Of a stretch of DNA of 64,000 bases, positions 38,039-47,162 are shown piece after piece (position 1 is the stretch's first letter; the number at the start of each line of letters is the position of its first letter). The notes under the pieces were generated by a model that did no database searches, was not told the DNA's origin, and saw nothing but the letters and a program-made list of their open reading frames with translations. The translations under genes and the position numbers were made by a program. Source of the DNA: Geodermatophilus obscurus (lineage in GTDB: Bacteria > Actinomycetota > Actinomycetes > Mycobacteriales > Geodermatophilaceae); the NCBI RefSeq assembly GCF_900115395.1, contig NZ_FOWE01000007.1:1-64000 (forward strand), read 5' to 3'.

Positions 38039-38186
38039 GGCGACAGCGGCCTTTCGACAGGGAGAGGGTGCCCAGCGCCCCGGGGAGTCGGTCGGCGCGG
38101 GCTCGGTGTCCCCAGGGTGACACCCCCGGACACGCAGGTCAACGGCGACCCTGGAGCACTGCCGTGTCGGGGGGATGTCGTCTTCG

Positions 38187-38474
38187 TCACGCCGTCGTGA
38201 AGCCGGAACCGCCCTGCACCGCGCGCTCCTCCTGCACCACCGCCGCGACCGCCCCGGGCGCACGGGGGCCGTCGAGCGCCGCGACGACCGTGCGGACGGC
38301 GTCGGCCGGCCCCTCCAGCTCGACCTCGACGTCACCGTCGGGGAGGTTGCGCGCCGAGCCCGACAGCCCCGCGGCAGCGGCGAGACCCCGCACGAACCAG
38401 CGGTAGCCGACACCCTGCACGTGCCCGCTGACCAGAGCGCGCACCCGCACCGTGCCCGCGTCGCCGTCGCTCAC
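38187..38474 (-). CDS. acyP: Acylphosphatase
   Basis: A 95-aa enzyme that hydrolyses acyl phosphates. The active-site loop [20 protein letters not shown] supplies the catalytic Arg, and [18 protein letters not shown] the catalytic Asn. The remaining strands are normal. The GTG start overlaps the mutM stop (GTGA), so it is translated with mutM. Confidence 0.94.
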   Translation of the reverse strand: MSDGDAGTVRVRALVSGHVQGVGYRWFVRGLAAAAGLSGSARNLPDGDVEVELEGPADAVRTVVAALDGPRAPGAVAAVVQEERAVQGGSGFTTA

Positions 38475-39346
38475 GACCGCCTCGCTCGCGGACGGGGCTG
38501 GCACTGCGGGCAGCTGTAGCTCGACCGGTTCATGAAGGACTCCCGCACGATCGGCGTCCCGCAGCGCGGGCAGGGCCGGTCCACCTGCCCGTAGACGGCG
38601 AGGAAGCGCGAGAAGTAGCCGCTCTGCCCGTTGACGTCGACGTAGAGGGAGTCGAAGGAGGTGCCGCCCTGCGCCAGCGCCTCGCCGAGCACGCTGCGGA
38701 CGCCGTCGAGCAGGTCGGCGACCTGGGCGCGGGTGAGCCGGTCGGTGGGCCGGGTGCCGTGCAGGCGGGCCCGCCACAGCGACTCGTCGGCGTAGATGTT
38801 GCCGACGCCGCCGACCAGCGTCTGGTCCAGCAGCGCGCGCTTGACCTCGGTCCTCCGGCGGCGCAGCGCGGCGCTGAACGCGTCCTCGTCGAAGGAGGGG
38901 TCGAGCGGGTCGATCGCGATGTGCGCCAGCCGCGACGGGATGCGCTCGCCGTCGGCGTCCTCCACCGCCAGCCCGCCGAACGTGCGCTGGTCGACGAAGC
39001 GCAGCTCCCGGCCGCCGTCGGTGAACGTGAAGCGGGCGCGCAGGTGGGTCCCGTCGGGCTGCGCGGGCTTCTCGACCAGCAGCTGCCCGCTCATGCCGAG
39101 GTGGGCCACCATCGCCCGGCCGGACGGTGCGCCGTCGGGCTCGGTGAGCGGCAGCCACAGGTACTTGCCGCGGCGGTGGGCGGCGGTGAGCGTGCGGCCG
39201 GTCAGCGCCTGCACGAAGTGCTCGGCGCCCTCGAGGTGCCGGCGGACGGCACGCGGGTGGTGCACCTCGACGGTGGCCACGGTGCGCCCGGCGACCCAGC
39301 GCTCCAGGCCACGCCGCACCACCTCGACCTCGGGCAGCTCGGGCAC
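38471..39346 (-). CDS. mutM: Formamidopyrimidine-DNA glycosylase (Fpg/MutM)
   Basis: A 291-aa base-excision repair enzyme removing 8-oxoguanine and FaPy lesions with beta/delta-lyase activity. The N-terminal [17 protein letters not shown] gives the catalytic Pro after Met removal and the Glu. The conserved Lys lies in [11 protein letters not shown], the helix-two-turn-helix in [20 protein letters not shown], and the zinc finger in [20 protein letters not shown] plus SYSCPQCQP. The length is typical. It is downstream of rnc, as in many actinobacteria. Confidence 0.97.
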   Translation of the reverse strand: MPELPEVEVVRRGLERWVAGRTVATVEVHHPRAVRRHLEGAEHFVQALTGRTLTAAHRRGKYLWLPLTEPDGAPSGRAMVAHLGMSGQLLVEKPAQPDGTHLRARFTFTDGGRELRFVDQRTFGGLAVEDADGERIPSRLAHIAIDPLDPSFDEDAFSAALRRRRTEVKRALLDQTLVGGVGNIYADESLWRARLHGTRPTDRLTRAQVADLLDGVRSVLGEALAQGGTSFDSLYVDVNGQSGYFSRFLAVYGQVDRPCPRCGTPIVRESFMNRSSYSCPQCQPRPRARRS

Positions 39347-39350
39347 GGCG

Positions 39351-40103
39351 CTACTCCCCGCCGGGCGGGGTCGGCCCCTCCGCCGAGACGGCGCGCCAGG
39401 CGGCCTCGGCGGCCTCCTGCTCGGCGGCCTTCTTCGTGCGGCCGGTGCCGGTGCCGCGGACGCCGTCGGCCAGGGACACCGCTGCCGTGAACGTCTTGGC
39501 GTGCGGCGGGCCCTCGTCGGTGACGACGTACACCGGGGCGCCCAGGCCGCGGGCGGCGCCCAGCTCCTGGAGGCTGGTCTTCCAGTCCAGTCCGGCGCCG
39601 CGGGTGGCCGACTCGACCAGCAGCGGGTCGAACAGCCGGTGCACGATGTCGGCGGCGACGCCGAGCCCGAGGCCCAGGTGCGTCGCGCCGATCAACGCCT
39701 CGAGCGCGTCGGCGAGGATCGAGTCCTTCTCGCGGCCGCCGGTGGTCTCCTCGCCGCGGCCCAGCAGCAGGTGCGGGCCCAGGCCGCCGTCGCCCAGCCG
39801 CCGCGCGACGCCGGCCAGCGACGTCATGTTGACCACCGAGGCACGCAGCTTGGCCAGCCGCCCCTCGGGCAGGTCGGGCTGGCTGCGGTAGAGCTCGTCG
39901 GTGACCACGAGACCGAGCACCGCGTCGCCGAGGAACTCCAGGCGCTCGTTGGTGGGCAGCCCGCCGTGCTCGTAGGCGTAGGAGCGATGCGTCAGCGCCA
40001 ACGGCAGGAGGCCGCCGGGCAGCTCGACGCCGAGGGCGTCGAGCAGCCAGGCGGCCGCGCGGGAGGCGTGCGCCGGCCCCGCCGGCGAGTCGTCGTCGGG
40101 CAC
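39351..40103 (-). CDS. rnc: Ribonuclease III
   Basis: Double-strand-specific endoribonuclease for rRNA and mRNA processing. The catalytic domain has [39 protein letters not shown] (signature acidic residues) and [20 protein letters not shown]. The C-terminal dsRNA-binding domain has [20 protein letters not shown] and [21 protein letters not shown] start at GTG 40101-40103 (250 aa), with GGAG about nine bases upstream; a GTG at 40128-40130 is possible. It is third in the DUF177-rpmF-rnc-mutM-acyP series. Confidence 0.95.
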   Translation of the reverse strand: MPDDDSPAGPAHASRAAAWLLDALGVELPGGLLPLALTHRSYAYEHGGLPTNERLEFLGDAVLGLVVTDELYRSQPDLPEGRLAKLRASVVNMTSLAGVARRLGDGGLGPHLLLGRGEETTGGREKDSILADALEALIGATHLGLGLGVAADIVHRLFDPLLVESATRGAGLDWKTSLQELGAARGLGAPVYVVTDEGPPHAKTFTAAVSLADGVRGTGTGRTKKAAEQEAAEAAWRAVSAEGPTPPGGE

Positions 40104-40141
40104 GACCGGCGCTCCGGCGACGCTCCCCACGTCCTGCGGGG

Positions 40142-40321
40142 TCAGACCGAGAGGACCTGGCGGCCGGCGTGCTGGCCGCAGTTCGGGCAGGCCTGGTGCG
40201 GCGGCTTGAGCTGGCCGCAGGCGCGGTTCGGGCAGGGGGTGAGCGTGGGGGCGCTCGCCTTCCACTGCGACCGGCGGGCGCGGGTGTTGGCGCGGGACAT
40301 CTTCCGCTTCGGGACGGCCAC
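40142..40321 (-). CDS. rpmF: 50S ribosomal protein L32
   Basis: A 59-aa ribosomal protein: [20 protein letters not shown], then a zinc-binding form with [20 protein letters not shown] (four cysteines), so it is the zinc-containing C+ paralogue. The start is GTG at 40319-40321, two bases after the DUF177 stop. DUF177-rpmF-rnc is the common order. Too short for many ORF callers, but beyond doubt. Confidence 0.96.
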   Translation of the reverse strand: MAVPKRKMSRANTRARRSQWKASAPTLTPCPNRACGQLKPPHQACPNCGQHAGRQVLSV

Positions 40322-40323
40322 GG

Positions 40324-40947
40324 TCAGTTCTCCTCAGGGTCGCCCGGACGGTCGGCGACCGCTCCGGTGGTGAAACGGCCGGCGAGACCGGCCCAGCGGG
40401 GGTCGACCAGCTCGTGGGAGTGGTCGGCCGGGAGGTCGTCGACACGCTGCCCGCAGCCGGCGCACAGCCCGGCGCAGTCCTCGGTGCAGGTGGGCGAGAG
40501 CGGCAGCGCGAGGACGACGGTGTCGCGGACCATCGGCTCGAGGTCGATGCGCTCACCCTCGACGAGGCGGACCTCGTCCTCCTCGCTCGTGGCCTCGGTG
40601 GTGCTGCCCGGGTAGGCGAACAGCTCCTGGACGTCGAGCTCGAGGGTGTCCTCGACCGGGTCCAGGCACCGGGCGCACTGGCCCTCGACCGGGACCTCGA
40701 CGTCGCCGGAGACGAGCACGCCCTCCATGACCGACTCCAGGCGCAGCCGCAGGTGCACCGGAGCGCCCTCGGGGACGCCGATGAGCTCGAGCCGCCAGTC
40801 CGCCGGGGCGGGGATCGTGCGGTCGAGTTCCTGCATCGAGCCGGGCCGGCGGCCGAGCTCGCGCAGCTCCACGGCCCAGGGGTTGGCGGCGGGGCGCCGG
40901 GCGTGGGTGGACGCGGCGCCTGGGCGGTCGGTCGGTGCGGCAGGCAT
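40324..40947 (-). CDS. DUF177/YceD family protein
   Basis: A 207-aa protein of the YceD/DUF177 family, linked to 23S rRNA and 50S maturation and nearly always encoded before rpmF. Typical parts are [40 protein letters not shown] with the first Cys pair, the acidic [11 protein letters not shown], and the C-terminal [20 protein letters not shown] with a second cysteine cluster. The start is the ATG at 40945-40947; the upstream frame is non-coding. Confidence 0.92.
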   Translation of the reverse strand: MPAAPTDRPGAASTHARRPAANPWAVELRELGRRPGSMQELDRTIPAPADWRLELIGVPEGAPVHLRLRLESVMEGVLVSGDVEVPVEGQCARCLDPVEDTLELDVQELFAYPGSTTEATSEEDEVRLVEGERIDLEPMVRDTVVLALPLSPTCTEDCAGLCAGCGQRVDDLPADHSHELVDPRWAGLAGRFTTGAVADRPGDPEEN

Positions 40948-41060
40948 GTCGGTACTCGCGGTCGTCAGGTGGGAGGGGATCCGGCCGGGATCGGCACCGG
41001 CGGACCAGCAACCGAGACTACCCGATCCTGCGCGGGCGCCGTCCGGGCCCGGTCGGCCAC

Positions 41061-41146
41061 GATCAGGGTCCCTGATCATGGGGCGTCCTCCCTCACGGTG
41101 GGACGTGCGGGAGGACGCCCGACGATCAGGTCACCTGATCGTCGGG
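41061..41146. promoter_or_regulatory. Triple palindrome between sepIVA and DUF177
   Basis: Three perfect inverted repeats lie end to end: GATCAGGG-T-CCCTGATC (41061-41077); GGGCGTCCTCCC with GGGAGGACGCCC (41081-41092 and 41109-41120); and CCCGACGATCAGGT-C-ACCTGATCGTCGGG (41118-41146). The first and third share the GATCAGG/CCTGATC core, with centres 63 bases apart. The third lies 12 bases after the sepIVA stop and suits a terminator; the near-perfect dyads also suit operators for the DUF177 operon. Confidence 0.65.
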
Positions 41147-41157
41147 AGACCGCGCGG

Positions 41158-41847
41158 TCAGGGCTCCCGGAGGGTGTCGCGGGCCTTCTCCACCGAGCGC
41201 AGCATCCGCTCGAGGGTGCTGCCGAAGTCGGCGAGCCGGGTGTCGACGTACTCGTCGACCTCGGCGCGCATCCGGGCGACCTCGGCGACGGTCTGGGCCC
41301 CGAGCTCGTCGGAGCGGCTGACCGCGCCCCGGTAGACCTCGGTCTCGGAGACCAGGCGCTCGTGCTCGGCGCGAGCCGCGGCGACCATCTCGGCCTGCTG
41401 TGCCTCCGCGTCGGCCAGCAGCGCCTCGTGGTGGGCGCGCGCCTCGGCGACCATGCGGTCGGCCTGGGACTCGGCCTGCGCCAGCAGGTCCTCGGCCTCG
41501 GCCCGCGCGCGGGCCAGCAGCTCGTCGCGCTGCCGGCGGGCGGTGCCGAGGACCTCCTCGCGCTGCCGGCGGGCCGCGGCGACCAGCCGGTCGGCCTCCT
41601 CCCGGGTGCGGCCGGTGAGCTGCTCGGCCTCGGCCTGGGCCTGCTCGAGGATCTCGGTGCGCTGCTCGACGATCGCGCCGGCGGCGTGCACCTCGTCGGG
41701 GAGGTTCTCGCGGAGGTCGTCGAGCAGGTCCAGCAGCTGGTCGCGCGGCACCATGCAGGAGCCCGACATGGGCACGCTGCGGGCGTTCTCGATGACCCGG
41801 CTGAGCTCGTCGACGGTCTCGTAGAGCCGGTACACGACCTCGGTCAC
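41158..41847 (-). CDS. sepIVA: SepIVA-like DivIVA-domain coiled-coil protein
   Basis: A 229-aa cytoplasmic protein. The N-terminus (EVVYRLYETVDELSRVIENA, then RDQLLDLLDDLRENLPDEVH) is followed by a long, charged coiled coil of the form EAEQLTGRTREEADRLVAAA repeated in Ala/Arg/Glu-rich heptads to about residue 170. The position next to DUF177-rpmF-rnc and the coiled-coil layout match mycobacterial SepIVA, an essential septation factor that binds at the division site. The gene symbol is by analogy. The start overlaps the coaD stop (ATGA). Confidence 0.82.
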   Translation of the reverse strand: MTEVVYRLYETVDELSRVIENARSVPMSGSCMVPRDQLLDLLDDLRENLPDEVHAAGAIVEQRTEILEQAQAEAEQLTGRTREEADRLVAAARRQREEVLGTARRQRDELLARARAEAEDLLAQAESQADRMVAEARAHHEALLADAEAQQAEMVAAARAEHERLVSETEVYRGAVSRSDELGAQTVAEVARMRAEVDEYVDTRLADFGSTLERMLRSVEKARDTLREP

Positions 41848-42329
41848 GGCCGGTCCCCGTCGCGCCGGGCCAGCAGCCGGTCGAGCACGCCCTTCGGCAC
41901 CAGCCGCGAGACGTCGCCGCCGAACGTGGCGATCTGCTTCACCAGGCTGGAGGACAGGTGCCCGACCTGCGGGGCCGTGGGCACGAACAGCGTCTCCACA
42001 CCCGCGAGCTCGCGGTTCATCTGCGCCATCTGCAGCTCGTACTCGAAGTCGCCGACGGCCCGCAGCCCCTTCACCACCACCGGGATGTCATGGCTGCGGC
42101 AGTAGTCGACCAGCAGGCCGCTGAAGCTGTCGACGACGACGTTGGGCAGCTCGGCGACCGCCTCGCGCAGCAGCTCCATGCGCTCGTCGACGGAGAACAG
42201 CCCGGCCTTGCCGGGGTTGACCAGCACGGCGACGACCAGCTCGTCGTAGAGCGCCGCCGCCCGGGTGATGACGTCGACGTGCCCGTTGGTGACCGGGTCG
42301 AACGACCCGGGACACACGGCTCGTCTCAC
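41844..42329 (-). CDS. coaD: Phosphopantetheine adenylyltransferase
   Basis: A 161-aa enzyme that adenylylates 4'-phosphopantetheine, the penultimate step of CoA synthesis. The nucleotidyltransferase motif is VCPGSFDPVTNGHVDVITRA with the TNGH active site. Further family sequence is VLVNPGKAGLFSVDERMELL, VVVKGLRAVGDFEYELQMAQ and the C-terminal VGHLSSSLVKQIATFGGDVS. The GTG start overlaps the rsmD stop as GTGA, so the two are coupled. Confidence 0.96.
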   Translation of the reverse strand: MRRAVCPGSFDPVTNGHVDVITRAAALYDELVVAVLVNPGKAGLFSVDERMELLREAVAELPNVVVDSFSGLLVDYCRSHDIPVVVKGLRAVGDFEYELQMAQMNRELAGVETLFVPTAPQVGHLSSSLVKQIATFGGDVSRLVPKGVLDRLLARRDGDRP

Positions 42330-42880
42330 GGGAGGCGACCGTACCGGAGCAACGCCTCCCCGTAGCGGCGCTCGCGGATCCGGGTCAGGGGTGTCGGCCA
42401 CTCCCACGACCGCTCGCGGGAGGACCGCTCGACCACGACGACCGCCCCCGGCGCCAGCCACTCCCCCGTGACCAGCCCGCTCAGCACGCCGCGCACCTCC
42501 TCGGCGGGGACGGCGTAGGGCGGGTCGGCGAGCACGAGGTCGAAGCGGGCCGGCGGCGCGCCGGCGACGACGGTGGGCACCGAGCCCGCGACCACCCGCG
42601 CCCCGGGCAGGCCGACGGCGGCGACGTTGGCGCGCAGCACGGGCAGCACCCGCGGGCCGTTCTCGACCAGCACGACCTCCCGCGCGCCGCGGGAGAGCGC
42701 CTCCAGGCCGAGCGCGCCGGAGCCGGCATAGAGGTCGAGGACGGCGGCACCCTCGAGGTCGAGCAGCGTGCCGATGCTGTTGAACATGCCCTCGCGGGCG
42801 CGGTCGCCGGTGGGCCGCACGCCGCTCGGCGGCACCGTGAGCCGCCGCCCGCCGGCCACCCCGGAGATCAGGCGCGTCAT
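42326..42880 (-). CDS. rsmD: 16S rRNA (guanine966-N2)-methyltransferase RsmD
   Basis: A 184-aa SAM-dependent methyltransferase modifying G966 of 16S rRNA. Motif I is VLDLYAGSGALGLEALSRGA, motif IV DLVLADPPYAVP, and the N-terminal substrate region RLISGVAGGRRLTVPPSGVR with TGDRAREGMFNSIG. Length and order are standard. It overlaps the recG stop by four bases. Confidence 0.95.
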   Translation of the reverse strand: MTRLISGVAGGRRLTVPPSGVRPTGDRAREGMFNSIGTLLDLEGAAVLDLYAGSGALGLEALSRGAREVVLVENGPRVLPVLRANVAAVGLPGARVVAGSVPTVVAGAPPARFDLVLADPPYAVPAEEVRGVLSGLVTGEWLAPGAVVVVERSSRERSWEWPTPLTRIRERRYGEALLRYGRLP

Positions 42881-45078
42881 GCCTTCTCGAGGTAGGTCGC
42901 GCGCTCGTCGGTGGCCAGCGCGGCGACCTCGGCGGCCAGGCCCGGGTGGTCGGCCAGCCCGCGGTCGGTGGCCAGCAGGGCGGTCGCCTCGGCGCGGGCG
43001 GCGGCGATGAGCTCCTCGTCCTCCAGCAGCGACAGCAGCTTGACGGTGGACCGCCTGCCCGACTGGGCCGCACCGAGGACGTCGCCCTCACGGCGGGTCT
43101 CGAGGTCCACGCGCGCCAGCTCGAACCCGTCGGAGGTGCCCGCCACGGCGGCCAGCCGCTGACCGGTCGCCGTCGTGTCACGGGCCTCGGTGACCAGCAG
43201 GCACAACCCGCGGTGCTTCCCGCGCGCGACGCGACCGCGGAGCTGGTGCAGCTGGCTGACGCCGAACCGGTCGGCGTCCATGACGACCATGACGGTGGCG
43301 TTGGGCACGTCGACGCCGACCTCGACGACGGTGGTCGCGACGAGGACGTCGACCTCCCGGGCCGCGAAGGCCTGCATCGTCGCCTCCTTCGCCTCGGGCG
43401 TCATGCGGCCGTGCAGCACCGCCAGCCGCAGCCCGGCCAGCGGGCCCTGGTGCAGCGCCTCGGCGACCTCGAGCACGGCCAGCGGCGGGCGGCGGTCGCT
43501 GCCGCCCCCGGCGTCCTCCTCCGCCGGGGCGCCGTCGGCGTCGTCGGGGGCGTCGGCGTCGTCGGTGTCGGTGTCGTCGTCGCCGATCCGCGGGCAGACG
43601 ACGTAGGCCTGCCGCCCGGCGGCGACCTCCTCGCGCAGCCGCTCCCAGGCGCGGTCGAGCCACGCGGGCTTGTCGCTGACCGGCACCACGGAACTGGCGA
43701 CGCCGCCGCGGCCGCTGGGCAGCTGGCGCAGCACGGAGGTCTCGAGGTCGCCGTAGACGGTCATCGCCACGGTGCGCGGGATCGGCGTGGCCGTCATCAC
43801 CAGCACGTGCGGCGGCCGGTTGCCCTTGGCGCGCAGCGCGTCGCGCTGCTCGACGCCGAACCGGTGCTGCTCGTCGACGACGACCAGGCCGAGGTCGGCG
43901 AAGTCGACGCCCTGCTGCAGCAGGGCGTGCGTGCCGATGACGATGCCGGCACTGCCGTCGGCCACCGCGGCGCGGGCGGCGCGGCGGGCGGCGGCCTTGA
44001 GGGAACCGGTGAGCAGCACGACCTTCGTCCCCGACGGGTCGCCGTCGAGCTCGCCGGCCCGGGCCAGCGGGCCGAGCATCGCGGAGATGCTGCGGGCGTG
44101 CTGCGCGGCGAGCACCTCGGTGGGCGCGAGCAGCGCGGCCTGCCCGCCGGCGTCGACGACCTGCGCCATCGCCCGCAGCGCGACGACGGTCTTGCCCGAC
44201 CCGACCTCGCCCTGCAGCAGGCGGTGCATCGGCTGGTCGCGGGAGAGCTCGGCGGCCAGCTCCTCCCCCACGTCGCGCTGCCCGTCGGTGAGCGTGAACG
44301 GCAGCGCGGCGTCGACGGCGTCGAGCAGGCCGCCGGGGCGGCGCGGGCGGGCGGTGCCGGGCTCCAGCGCGGCGGCCCGGCGGCGGGCGGCGAGGACGAG
44401 TTGCAGGGTGATCGCCTCGTCCCACTTCAGCCGGTCCTGGGCGCGCTCGACGTCGTCCTGGCCGGTGGGCCGGTGGATGTCGAGCAGCGCGGCGGGCAGG
44501 CTCAGCAGCCCGTGCCGGGCGCGCAGGTCCTCGGGCAGCGGGTCGTCGACGAAGCCGAACCCGCCGGCGGCGTCGAGCAGCAGCTTCACCGACTTCTGGA
44601 TCACCCAGCTGGAGACGTCCTTGCTGGCGGGGTAGATCGGGATGAGCGCGCGGGCCCAGTCCTCGTCGTCGTCGCCGCTGATGAGGTGGAAGTCGGGGTG
44701 GGCGAACTGCTTGGTGCGGCGGTACTCCCCGACCGTGCCGGCGAACAGCCCCCAGGCCCCCTCCTCAAGCTTGCCGAACCGGCGGTTGAAGAAGACGAGC
44801 TGCATCTGCCCGGCGCCGTCGCCGACCGTGACCTCGGTGAGCGTGCCGGGGCGGTTGCGCATCCGCCGGCTGGTGACCTTGCGGACCTGCGCGAGCACGG
44901 TGACCCGGTCGCCGACCTGCAGGTCGTCGAGGCGGGCGATCTCACCGCGCCGGGCGTAGCGGCGCGGGTAGTGGCGCAGCAGGTCGCGGACGGTGCGCAG
45001 GTCCAGCGACTCGGCCATCGCCTTCGCCGTCTTGGCGCCGAGGACGCGGGCGAGGTCGGTGTCGAGGGTGACCGCCAC
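42877..45078 (-). CDS. recG: ATP-dependent DNA helicase RecG
   Basis: A 733-aa branch-migrating helicase that remodels stalled forks. The N-terminal wedge with OB-fold (LLRHYPRRYARRGEIARLDD, VTVLAQVRKVTSRRMRNRPG) is followed by the helicase core: LQGEVGSGKTVVALRAMAQV (Walker A), LLAPTEVLAAQHARSI, VVVDEQHRFGVEQRDALRAK (DEQH box), MTATPIPRTVAMTVYGDLET, VLVATTVVEVGVDVPNATVM and QLRGRVARGKHRGLCLLV. A run of acidic residues (DDDTDTDDADAPDDADG) forms an insert before motif IV. The start is GTG at 45076-45078. Confidence 0.96.
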   Translation of the reverse strand: MAVTLDTDLARVLGAKTAKAMAESLDLRTVRDLLRHYPRRYARRGEIARLDDLQVGDRVTVLAQVRKVTSRRMRNRPGTLTEVTVGDGAGQMQLVFFNRRFGKLEEGAWGLFAGTVGEYRRTKQFAHPDFHLISGDDDEDWARALIPIYPASKDVSSWVIQKSVKLLLDAAGGFGFVDDPLPEDLRARHGLLSLPAALLDIHRPTGQDDVERAQDRLKWDEAITLQLVLAARRRAAALEPGTARPRRPGGLLDAVDAALPFTLTDGQRDVGEELAAELSRDQPMHRLLQGEVGSGKTVVALRAMAQVVDAGGQAALLAPTEVLAAQHARSISAMLGPLARAGELDGDPSGTKVVLLTGSLKAAARRAARAAVADGSAGIVIGTHALLQQGVDFADLGLVVVDEQHRFGVEQRDALRAKGNRPPHVLVMTATPIPRTVAMTVYGDLETSVLRQLPSGRGGVASSVVPVSDKPAWLDRAWERLREEVAAGRQAYVVCPRIGDDDTDTDDADAPDDADGAPAEEDAGGGSDRRPPLAVLEVAEALHQGPLAGLRLAVLHGRMTPEAKEATMQAFAAREVDVLVATTVVEVGVDVPNATVMVVMDADRFGVSQLHQLRGRVARGKHRGLCLLVTEARDTTATGQRLAAVAGTSDGFELARVDLETRREGDVLGAAQSGRRSTVKLLSLLEDEELIAAARAEATALLATDRGLADHPGLAAEVAALATDERATYLEKA

Positions 45079-45079
45079 G

Positions 45080-46675
45080 TCACTCCACCCCGATCTGCAG
45101 CGGGACCTCGGCCCCGCTCTCGTAGCGCACCACCTCGACGGTCGGGTGCACGGCGGCCAGGTGTTCCCAGGCGGCGTCGCCGAGCGCGGGGTCGGGGCCG
45201 ACGAGCAGGGTGGCCATCTCGCCGCCGGCCGACAGCAGCCGGTCGAGCAGGTCGCAGGCGACGGCCGCGAGGTCGGCGCCGATCACCACGACGTCGCCCT
45301 CCGCCGACCCCAGCACGTCGCCCGGGCGGCAGGGCCCGGCGCTGGTCAGCGCCTCCTGCCGGGCGACGGCGACCTCGGCCCAGCGCGTGGCCGCCGCGGC
45401 CTCGGCCATGCCGATGACGTCGTCGCCGAAGCGGCGGCCGGGGTCGGCGACGGCGGCGGCGGCCAGGCCCTGCACCGGCGACCGGGTGGGGACGACGGCG
45501 ACGTCGCGGCCGAGCTCGCGGGCCCGCTCGGCGGCGCGGGAGGCGACGGGGGTCAGCGTGGGGTCGTTGGGCAGCAGGACCACCTCGGCGGCGGTGGAGG
45601 CGACCACCGCGGCGAGCACCTCGTCCTCGGTGACGCCGGCGGGGCCGCAGGTCACGGCGCGCACCCCCTCCCCGGCGAACAGCCGCGCGAGCCCCTCGCC
45701 GGGGACGACGGCGACGACGGCGCGGCGGCCGGGCACCGGGGCCGGGGGCAGCAGCGGGGCGAGCGGGGTGACGCTGATGCCGTGCGGGCGGCCGGCCTCG
45801 ATACCGGCCTCGATGGCGCCGCCGATGTCGTTCGTGTGCACGTGCACGTTCCACTGCCTGCCGGCCGGGGTGTCGACCCCGACCACGACCAGGCTGTCGC
45901 CGAGGGCGGCCAGGCGGCCCTGCAGGACGGCGACCGCGGCCTCGTCGGAGTCGGCCAGCAGGTACTGCACCTCGCTGCCCGGCCCCGGCGGCGGCTGGTG
46001 CGGCACGTGCGCGGGGTCGGGGTGGCGGTGCGCGCGCCGGCCGAGCGGCGGCCGGGCGGGCTCGACGCCGGTGACGGTGGTGACGAGCGCGTCGAGGACC
46101 AGGCACAGACCGGCACCGCCGGCGTCGACCACCCCCGCGGCGCGCAGCGCGTCGAGCTGGCCGGGCGTGGCCTCCAGGGCCTCGTGGGCGCCGTCGGCGG
46201 CGGCGGTGACAACGTCGGCGAGACCGGTCCGCTCCCCGGCGACCGCGGCCACCGCTGCCTCGGCCCCGGCGCGGGCGACGGTGAGGAAGGTGCCCTCCTC
46301 CGGGTCGGCGACGGCGGAGTAGGCGCCGTCGGCGGCCTTGTGCAGGGCGGCGGCCAGCGCCGGGCCGTCGGCTGGCCCGGCGCCGGCGAGCTGGTCGGAC
46401 AGGCCGCGCAGCAGCTGGGCGAGGATGGTGCCGCTGTTGCCGCGGGCACCGAGGACCGCGCCCCGCGACAGCGCCGCCCACACCGGCTCGCCGGCCCCGC
46501 GCCCCTCGAGGGCGGCGACGGCGGCCTGCGCGGTGAGCAGCAGGTTGGTGCCGGTGTCGCCGTCGGGCACGGGGAAGACGTTGAGCTCGTCGATGCGGTC
46601 GCGGGCCGCGGACAGCGCCGTGACCGCGGTGCGGCACCACTGTCCGACCGCGGCGTCGTCGAGCGCCTGCAGCAC
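45080..46675 (-). CDS. DAK2/YloV-type dihydroxyacetone-kinase-like protein
   Basis: A 531-aa protein with the DhaL-like nucleotide domain at the N-terminus: DELNVFPVPDGDTGTNLLLT with the three Asp-type Mg ligands, then SRGAVLGARGNSGTILAQLL. A long C-terminal domain of the DAK_phosphatase type follows (WNVHVHTNDIGGAIEAGIEA, VVAVVPGEGLARLF). Relatives in firmicutes (FakA) phosphorylate fatty acids bound to FakB, but the partner is unknown here, so I give no gene symbol. The gene precedes recG as in mycobacteria. The start is GTG 46673-46675, without an obvious Shine-Dalgarno. Confidence 0.88.
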   Translation of the reverse strand: MLQALDDAAVGQWCRTAVTALSAARDRIDELNVFPVPDGDTGTNLLLTAQAAVAALEGRGAGEPVWAALSRGAVLGARGNSGTILAQLLRGLSDQLAGAGPADGPALAAALHKAADGAYSAVADPEEGTFLTVARAGAEAAVAAVAGERTGLADVVTAAADGAHEALEATPGQLDALRAAGVVDAGGAGLCLVLDALVTTVTGVEPARPPLGRRAHRHPDPAHVPHQPPPGPGSEVQYLLADSDEAAVAVLQGRLAALGDSLVVVGVDTPAGRQWNVHVHTNDIGGAIEAGIEAGRPHGISVTPLAPLLPPAPVPGRRAVVAVVPGEGLARLFAGEGVRAVTCGPAGVTEDEVLAAVVASTAAEVVLLPNDPTLTPVASRAAERARELGRDVAVVPTRSPVQGLAAAAVADPGRRFGDDVIGMAEAAAATRWAEVAVARQEALTSAGPCRPGDVLGSAEGDVVVIGADLAAVACDLLDRLLSAGGEMATLLVGPDPALGDAAWEHLAAVHPTVEVVRYESGAEVPLQIGVE

Positions 46676-46749
46676 GGGCGGAGGGTACCCACGGACGCCG
46701 ACGGTCCGGTCCCGGCGATCCCGTGCCGACGGGGCGGTCCCGGGGCGCG

Positions 46750-46779
46750 GCGACACCGGCCCGCCGGAACGGTTAGGAT
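46750..46779 (+). promoter_or_regulatory. Possible promoter of rpmB
   Basis: TAGGAT at 46774-46779 fits a -10 hexamer; GCGACA at 46750-46755 is a weak -35 at 18 bases. It lies 70 bases before the rpmB start and is divergent from the DAK-like gene. Confidence 0.35.
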
Positions 46780-46846
46780 GGTCGACGGTCTCGCGGTCGC
46801 CGTCGGTGCACCGCCGTTTCGAACGATTCTCTGGGAGTGATCCACC

Positions 46847-47038
46847 GTGGCTGCCGTGTGCGATGTCTGTGGCAAGGGGCCCGGTTTCGGTATGTCGGTG
46901 TCGCACTCGCACCGCCGCACGCCGCGCCGTTGGAACCCGAACATCCAGTCGGTGCGGGCCCTGGTCGCCCCCGGCAACCGCCGCCGCATCAAGGCCTGCA
47001 CCTCCTGCATCCGCGCGGGCAAGGTCGTCCGCGGCTAG
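46847..47038 (+). CDS. rpmB: 50S ribosomal protein L28
   Basis: A 63-aa ribosomal protein: AAVCDVCGKGPGFGMSVSHS, HRRTPRRWNPNIQSVRALV, IKACTSCIRAGKVVRG. The CDVC and CTSC pairs form the zinc-binding site, so this is the zinc-containing form. The start is GTG at 46847, preceded by GGGAG. It stands alone, divergent from the DAK-like gene, and is followed directly by repeat copy D. Confidence 0.96.
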   Translation: MAAVCDVCGKGPGFGMSVSHSHRRTPRRWNPNIQSVRALVAPGNRRRIKACTSCIRAGKVVRG

Positions 47039-47040
47039 TC

Positions 47041-47102
47041 GAAGGACCCCGTCCTCCCCACCCTTCGCAGGCTCAGGGCGGGGCCCGGGACGGGGCCGTT
47101 CC
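47041..47102 (-). repeat. Intergenic hairpin repeat, copy D
   Basis: Same family as copies A-C but in the opposite orientation. On the minus strand it starts GGAACGGCCCCGTCC and ends GGACGGGGTCCTTC; the arms CCCCGTCC and GGACGGGG are perfectly paired. It lies between the convergent rpmB and cytidylate-kinase-like genes. Confidence 0.8.
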
Positions 47103-47162
47103 AGCACGTCATCGCGGGACCCCGGAGGTCGGTGACCTCCGGGGTCCTCTGCGTGCGCGGGA

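Noticed and set aside
34623-38120. 1165-codon open frame on the plus strand opposite smc
   Set aside because: It mirrors the codon pattern of smc, is Gly/Arg/Gln-rich without domains and exists only because the GC-rich third positions of smc avoid stops on the other strand.
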